Positions 60,128-64,000 of a stretch of 64,000 nucleotides of DNA are shown here, in pieces. This DNA comes from Lachnospiraceae bacterium. GTDB taxonomy: Bacteria > Bacillota > Clostridia > Lachnospirales > Anaerotignaceae. The position numbers and the translations under genes are program-made. The stretch's first letter is position 1, and each line of letters opens with the position of its first letter. The DNA is taken from NCBI GenBank assembly GCA_019422065.1, contig JAHZEA010000007.1, positions 57,673 through 121,672 of the forward strand, written 5' to 3'. The notes under the pieces were generated by a model that searched no databases, was not told the DNA's origin, and saw nothing but the letters and a program-made list of their open reading frames with translations.

Positions 60128-61963
60128 ATGTGCGGATTCTGCGGTTTTACCGGTGAGCTTGTTAAAAGCGATGAGGTCCTTACAAATATGATGAATAAAA
60201 TTATTCACCGTGGGCCAGACAGCGCCGGAAAGCATATAGATGAAAATGTAGCCTTAGGTTTCAGAAGGCTTTCTATTATAGACTTAGGCTTTGGCTCACA
60301 GCCTATGTATAACGAGGATGACAGTATTGTAATTACATTTAATGGTGAGATTTATAACTTTAAAGAGCTTAAAGAAGAACTTATTAAAAAAGGCCATGTT
60401 TTTAAAAATAATTCCGATACAGAAGTTTTAATTCATGGTTATGAGGAATACGGCAAGGACATGCTTAATAAATTAAGAGGTATGTTTGCTTTTGTTATTT
60501 GGGATTCCAAAAAGAAAGAGCTTTTCGGTGCAAGAGACTTTTTTGGTATTAAACCGTTTTATTACACAATAGTTAACGGAAACCTTGTTTTTGCTTCCGA
60601 AATTAAAAGCATACTTGAGTATCCGGGTGTTGAAAGAGAAGTAAATAGGGATGCTCTTGAAAATTATCTTTCTTTCCAGTATTCTGTTTTGCCTGAAACA
60701 ATGTTTAAAGGCATATTTAAGCTTATGCCTTCACATTGCTTTACATTTAAAGACGGCAAAATGAATATTGAGCGCTACTGGGACCCTATGTTTGATGATG
60801 CCGGAAAAGATAAAACATTTGACGAAACAGTAGAAATTATAGATACTGCAATGCAGGATTCAATTAAGGCACACAAAATAAGTGATGTTGAGGTTGGCTC
60901 TTTCCTTTCAAGCGGTGTAGACTCAAGCTATGTTGCCGCATGCTTTAAAGGCGACAAAACATTTACAGTAGGCTTTGATTACGAAAAATACAACGAAATT
61001 GATTACGCTAAAAAACTTTCGGAAAAAATTAAAATTGATAACTACAGCAAGTTAATATCTAAAGATGAGTACTGGGACGTAATACCTAAAGTACAGTATC
61101 AAATGGACGAGCCTTTGGCAGACCCTGCGGCTATAGCACTTTATTTTGTAAGCCAAACAGCGGCTAAGCATGTTAAAGTAGCTCTTTCCGGTGAGGGTGC
61201 CGATGAGTTTTTTGGCGGATACAACATATATAAAGAGCCTGACGCTCTTAAACCTGTGGCATGGATTCCAAAACCTTTAAGAAAGGCTGCTGCCGGTGTG
61301 GTAAAGGCACTTCCTTTTAAGTTTAAAGGCAAAAATTATATTATAAGAGCAAGCAAGGATTTAGAGGAAAGATTTATAGGAAACGCAAATATGTTTTCTG
61401 TTGCTGAAAGAAACAAAATACTTAAAAAAGTCAGCGGAAAATATACTCCTCAATCCATTACAAAACCGCTTTATGACAAAGTTAAAGGGAAAGATGATGT
61501 TACAAGAATGCAGTATATAGACCTTAATCTTTGGCTTATAGGCGATATACTTTTAAAGGCTGATAAAATGAGTATGGCTCATTCCCTTGAGGTACGTGTG
61601 CCATTCCTTGATAAAAAGGTATTTGAGGCCGCAAGACACATACCTAAAAAATATAAAGTTACAAAAGAAAATACAAAGGTTGCTATGCGTCATGCCGCAA
61701 ATAGATATTTGCCTAATATGGTTGCTGAAAAGAAAAAGCTCGGTTTCCCTGTGCCTATAAGGATTTGGCTTAAAGAGGACAAGTATTTTAATATAATAAA
61801 AGAAGCTTTCGAAAGTGACGAAGCTAAGGAATTTTTCAAAACAGATGAAATTATGAAGTTCCTTATTGACCACAAAGAAGGAAAAGCTGATAACAGTCGT
61901 AAAATTTGGACAATTTACATGTTCCTTGTTTGGCACAATAAATATTTTGTTCAGGCGGCTTGA
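60128..61963 (+). CDS. asnB: Asparagine synthase (glutamine-hydrolysing)
   Basis: Aspartate + glutamine + ATP to asparagine. It has 611 residues, ATG 60128 after AAAGGAGAG. After Met removal, Cys2 (MCGFCGFTG) is the Ntn glutaminase nucleophile. Glutaminase domain 1-190 (NGEIYNFKELK; SDTEVLIHGYEEYG). The synthase domain has PP-loop SFLSSGVDSSY (about residue 258) and SGEGADEFFGGY. Full-length, catalytically intact. Its stop codon overlaps the glyS T-box promoter. Confidence 0.95.
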   Translation: MCGFCGFTGELVKSDEVLTNMMNKIIHRGPDSAGKHIDENVALGFRRLSIIDLGFGSQPMYNEDDSIVITFNGEIYNFKELKEELIKKGHVFKNNSDTEVLIHGYEEYGKDMLNKLRGMFAFVIWDSKKKELFGARDFFGIKPFYYTIVNGNLVFASEIKSILEYPGVEREVNRDALENYLSFQYSVLPETMFKGIFKLMPSHCFTFKDGKMNIERYWDPMFDDAGKDKTFDETVEIIDTAMQDSIKAHKISDVEVGSFLSSGVDSSYVAACFKGDKTFTVGFDYEKYNEIDYAKKLSEKIKIDNYSKLISKDEYWDVIPKVQYQMDEPLADPAAIALYFVSQTAAKHVKVALSGEGADEFFGGYNIYKEPDALKPVAWIPKPLRKAAAGVVKALPFKFKGKNYIIRASKDLEERFIGNANMFSVAERNKILKKVSGKYTPQSITKPLYDKVKGKDDVTRMQYIDLNLWLIGDILLKADKMSMAHSLEVRVPFLDKKVFEAARHIPKKYKVTKENTKVAMRHAANRYLPNMVAEKKKLGFPVPIRIWLKEDKYFNIIKEAFESDEAKEFFKTDEIMKFLIDHKEGKADNSRKIWTIYMFLVWHNKYFVQAA

Positions 61964-61988
61964 CAAAACAGTTTTAATTTGGTAGATT
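61960..61988 (+). promoter_or_regulatory. Promoter of the glyS T-box transcript
   Basis: TTGACA (61960-61965) overlaps the asnB stop codon; 17-bp spacer; TAGATT (61983-61988) with extended -10 TGG. Confidence 0.68.
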
Positions 61989-61999
61989 GTTTAGTAAAT

Positions 62000-62226
62000 T
62001 AATACAGGTTCTGCTATGAAAAAGAGTAGTAACGGATAGAAAGTCTTTAGAGAGTTTCCGGCTGGTGTAAGGAAATGTCTTTTTACTGTGAAGGCGCTTT
62101 GGAGCAGTGTTATTTTAAAGAGGGCATAGTGTTATAAAAAATTACAAAATGCCAAAAAGGGTGGAACCGCGGAAGATTAGACCTTTCGTCCCTTACTTTT
62201 ATAAGTAGGGGAGAAAGGTTTTTTAT
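62000..62226 (+). promoter_or_regulatory. T-box riboswitch, tRNA-Gly specific, controlling glyS
   Basis: T-box core AGGGTGGAACCGCGG at 62158-62172; UGGA pairs with the UCCA end of tRNA-Gly. Specifier GGC (Gly) at 62093-62095, flanked by GCTTTGGAG just as the Cys specifier is flanked by GTTTTGGAG in the cysE T-box. Terminator: ACCTTTCGTCCCT (62181-62193) pairs imperfectly with AGGGGAGAAAGGT (62207-62219), then T6. Confidence 0.94.
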
Positions 62227-62253
62227 TTGCTTAATTTTAAGGAGGAATTTTAA

Positions 62254-63657
62254 ATGGCAGTTGAAAAGACTATGGAAAAAATAGTTTCTTTGGCAAAAGC
62301 AAGAGGTTTTGTTTATCCGGGCAGTGAAATTTACGGCGGACTTGCAAATACATGGGATTACGGCCCATTAGGTGTAGAGCTTAAAAACAATGTTAAAAAA
62401 GCATGGTGGAAAAAATTTGTTCAGGAGAGCAGATATAATGTAGGCGTTGACTGTGCCATACTTATGAACCCTCAAACTTGGGTGGCTTCAGGCCATGTAG
62501 GCGGTTTCAGCGACCCTCTTATGGACTGTAAAGACTGCCACGAAAGATTCCGTGCAGATAAAATTATTGAAGAATACCTTGACACACATGGTCATATGGG
62601 TGAAGTTGCAGACGGCTGGTCAAATGAAAAAATGGTTGAGTTTATAAAAGAAAACAACATTGCTTGCCCATCCTGCGGCGGACATAACTTTACAGATATA
62701 AGACAGTTTAACCTTATGTTCAAGACATTCCAAGGTGTAACAGAAGACAGCAAAAATGTTGTTTATTTAAGACCGGAAACAGCACAGGGTATATTTGTAA
62801 ACTTTAAAAACGTACAGAGAACAACAAGAAAGAAAATTCCTTTTGGTATTGGCCAGATTGGTAAATCTTTCAGAAACGAAATTACACCTGGCAACTTTAC
62901 TTTCCGTACAAGAGAGTTTGAGCAGATGGAACTTGAGTTCTTCTGTGAGCCGGGAACAGACCTTGAATGGTTTAAGTATTGGAAACAGTTTGCTATTGAC
63001 TTCCTTAAAAAGCTTGGCATGACTGAAGAAAATACACGTGTTCGTGACCACAGCCCAGAGGAATTAAGCCATTACAGCAAAGCTACAACTGATATTGAAT
63101 ATCTTTTCCCATTTGGCTGGGGTGAGCTTTGGGGTATTGCTGACAGAACAGACTTTGACCTTAAACAGCATCAGCAGTACTCAACAGAGGATTTATCATA
63201 CTTCGACCAGGAGAAAAATGAGAAATACATTCCTTACTGCATAGAGCCTTCTTTGGGTGCAGACCGTGTAACACTTGCTTTCCTTTGTGATGCTTATGAC
63301 GAGGAAGTAGTAAGTGTTAAAGACGGAAAAGAGGATGTAAGAACAGTGCTTCATCTTCATCCGGCACTTGCACCTGTAAAGGCTGCTGTTCTTCCGCTCA
63401 GCAAAAAGCTTTCAGAAAAAGCAGACGAAATTTATATGAATCTTTCCAAAAACTTTAATGTGGAATATGATGACGCTGGAAGCATAGGTAAGAGATACAG
63501 AAGACAGGACGAAATTGGTACACCTTACTGCATTACAGTAGACTTTGACACAGAAACAGATGGAGCTGTAACTGTTCGTGACAGAGATACTATGGAGCAG
63601 ATAAGAATTAAAATTGATGAACTTGAAAACTATCTTAAAGAAAAAATGGAATTCTAA
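62254..63657 (+). CDS. glyS: Glycyl-tRNA synthetase (single-chain, homodimeric type)
   Basis: Charges tRNA-Gly. It has 467 residues, ATG 62254 after AAGGAGG. Class II synthetase: motif 1 region FVYPGSEIYGGLANTWDYGP, a zinc-like pair CKDCHERF and CPSCGGHNF, motif 2 FRNEITPGNFTFRTREFEQ and motif 3 IEPSLGADRVTLAFL. The C-terminal anticodon-binding domain is about 365-467. This is the alpha2 (GlyQS-like eukaryotic/archaeal-type) enzyme and not the alpha2-beta2 form found in many other bacteria. Sole gene under the Gly T-box. Confidence 0.96.
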   Translation: MAVEKTMEKIVSLAKARGFVYPGSEIYGGLANTWDYGPLGVELKNNVKKAWWKKFVQESRYNVGVDCAILMNPQTWVASGHVGGFSDPLMDCKDCHERFRADKIIEEYLDTHGHMGEVADGWSNEKMVEFIKENNIACPSCGGHNFTDIRQFNLMFKTFQGVTEDSKNVVYLRPETAQGIFVNFKNVQRTTRKKIPFGIGQIGKSFRNEITPGNFTFRTREFEQMELEFFCEPGTDLEWFKYWKQFAIDFLKKLGMTEENTRVRDHSPEELSHYSKATTDIEYLFPFGWGELWGIADRTDFDLKQHQQYSTEDLSYFDQEKNEKYIPYCIEPSLGADRVTLAFLCDAYDEEVVSVKDGKEDVRTVLHLHPALAPVKAAVLPLSKKLSEKADEIYMNLSKNFNVEYDDAGSIGKRYRRQDEIGTPYCITVDFDTETDGAVTVRDRDTMEQIRIKIDELENYLKEKMEF

Positions 63658-63680
63658 TAAAAAATAATAAAAGATTTTTG

Positions 63681-63714
63681 CAAAGGTTCGGATAAACACG
63701 GACCTTTGTTTTTT
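63681..63714 (+). terminator. Intrinsic terminator after glyS
   Basis: CAAAGGTTCG (63681-63690) pairs with CGGACCTTTG (63699-63708, one G-U), then T6. Confidence 0.88.
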
Positions 63715-63756
63715 GTTTAGATATATTTTAAAGCCTTTTAATATATAAAAATAATT

Positions 63757-63784
63757 AAAAAAGCTGCCCTTTAACAGGGCAGCC
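63757..63784 (-). terminator. Terminator of the leftward symporter gene
   Basis: GCTGCCCT (63763-63770) pairs with AGGGCAGC (63776-63783); read on the minus strand it is followed by T6. Confidence 0.85.
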
Positions 63785-63804
63785 AAAAAATATTAATACA
63801 ATAA

Positions 63805-64000
63805 TTAACGCTCCACGTCTTTTCTTAAAGCTTCTTCACGTGCTCTTACTTCTGGGTCATCTTCATAGAAAACATAGAAGTTTGGGTCAACCTGACCAAC
63901 GCCAAGATAACGAGCTTTATAGTCCTTGAAAAGCTGCCAGAATTTGCCCTGAAGGAAACCAAGAGCAACAAGGTTTGTAAATACAGGAACTGCAAGAACG
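63805..64000 (-). CDS. C-terminus of a probable amino-acid (alanine/glycine):cation symporter, cut by window edge
   Basis: Only the last 65 codons are visible, ending at TAA 63805-63807 (minus). The sequence runs from a final membrane helix (VPVFTNLVALGFLQGKFW) into a hydrophilic tail (LFKDYKARYLGVGQVDPNFY, then DDPEVRAREEALRKDVER). The short helix with N-L-V-A-L followed by L-x-K-D-Y resembles the end of AGCS-family carriers. High codon bias suggests good expression. Assignment rests on a small fragment and could be another sodium symporter. Confidence 0.5.
   Translation of the reverse strand, partial: VLAVPVFTNLVALGFLQGKFWQLFKDYKARYLGVGQVDPNFYVFYEDDPEVRAREEALRKDVER

Noticed and set aside
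1..64000. CRISPR arrays, insertion sequences, prophage, tRNA or rRNA genes
   Set aside because: No regularly spaced repeats, transposase or integrase motifs, or cloverleaf-like genes were seen.

Overview
The window is AT-rich chromosomal DNA from a low-GC, Gram-positive, endospore-forming anaerobe of the class Clostridia, probably Lachnospirales-like. The evidence is spoIIP and sigH, AGGAGG ribosome binding sites, frequent TTG starts, two T-boxes, a CIRCE operator, ECF-type vitamin uptake, and the B. subtilis-like gene order cysE-cysS-mrnC-rlmB-yacP-sigH. Genus is not assignable from sequence reading alone. No transposase, phage, CRISPR, tRNA or rRNA gene was seen, so this is core chromosome with small accessory patches.

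Layout. 1-2.9 kb: a c-di-GMP pair (GGDEF synthase cut by the window edge, PilZ receptor). 2.9-11 kb: membrane and transport genes (SLC13/ArsB-like carrier, DUF819, ABC exporter, BrnQ, RibU-like ECF S component) and a lipoprotein. 11.3-16.6 kb: dprA-topA and rpsB-tsf. 16.7-18.9 kb: AI-2E-type permease and a TM1586-type nitroreductase. 19-22.6 kb: ilvBNC behind a leader-peptide attenuator. 22.7-28.9 kb: ispF, then a Cys T-box driving cysE-cysS-mrnC-rlmB-yacP-sigH, then a DUF1835 gene interrupted by a stop codon. 29-31.9 kb: clpB under CIRCE. 32-37.3 kb: MATE, galE, and a leftward eamA-pap2-MATE cluster. 37.4-42.2 kb: a self-contained fructose PTS operon (1-phosphofructokinase, EIIABC, HPr, EI) whose HPr has His15 but Gly at position 46. 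42.3-44.7 kb: a small protein, DUF523 and prfC. 45-54.2 kb: pyrC-pyrF-carA-carB-pyrK-pyrD-pyrE behind a short leader ORF whose stop codon sits in the loop of a terminator. 54.2-60 kb: panC, GNAT, an accessory trio (membrane-anchored protein, Ogt, GH26-like lipoprotein), spoIIP and a CmpB-like membrane protein. 60.1-64 kb: asnB, glyS under a Gly T-box, and the end of an amino-acid:cation symporter.

Common thread. Amino-acid and nucleotide supply is controlled mostly by premature transcription termination. Two T-boxes sense uncharged tRNA-Cys and tRNA-Gly. Two apparent translation-coupled attenuators (ilv and pyr) have short leader ORFs overlapping terminators, where T-box and PyrR control would be the usual Firmicutes expectation. 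The most interesting points are these two attenuators, the Ser46-less HPr, the promoter embedded in CIRCE, and the broken DUF1835 gene.
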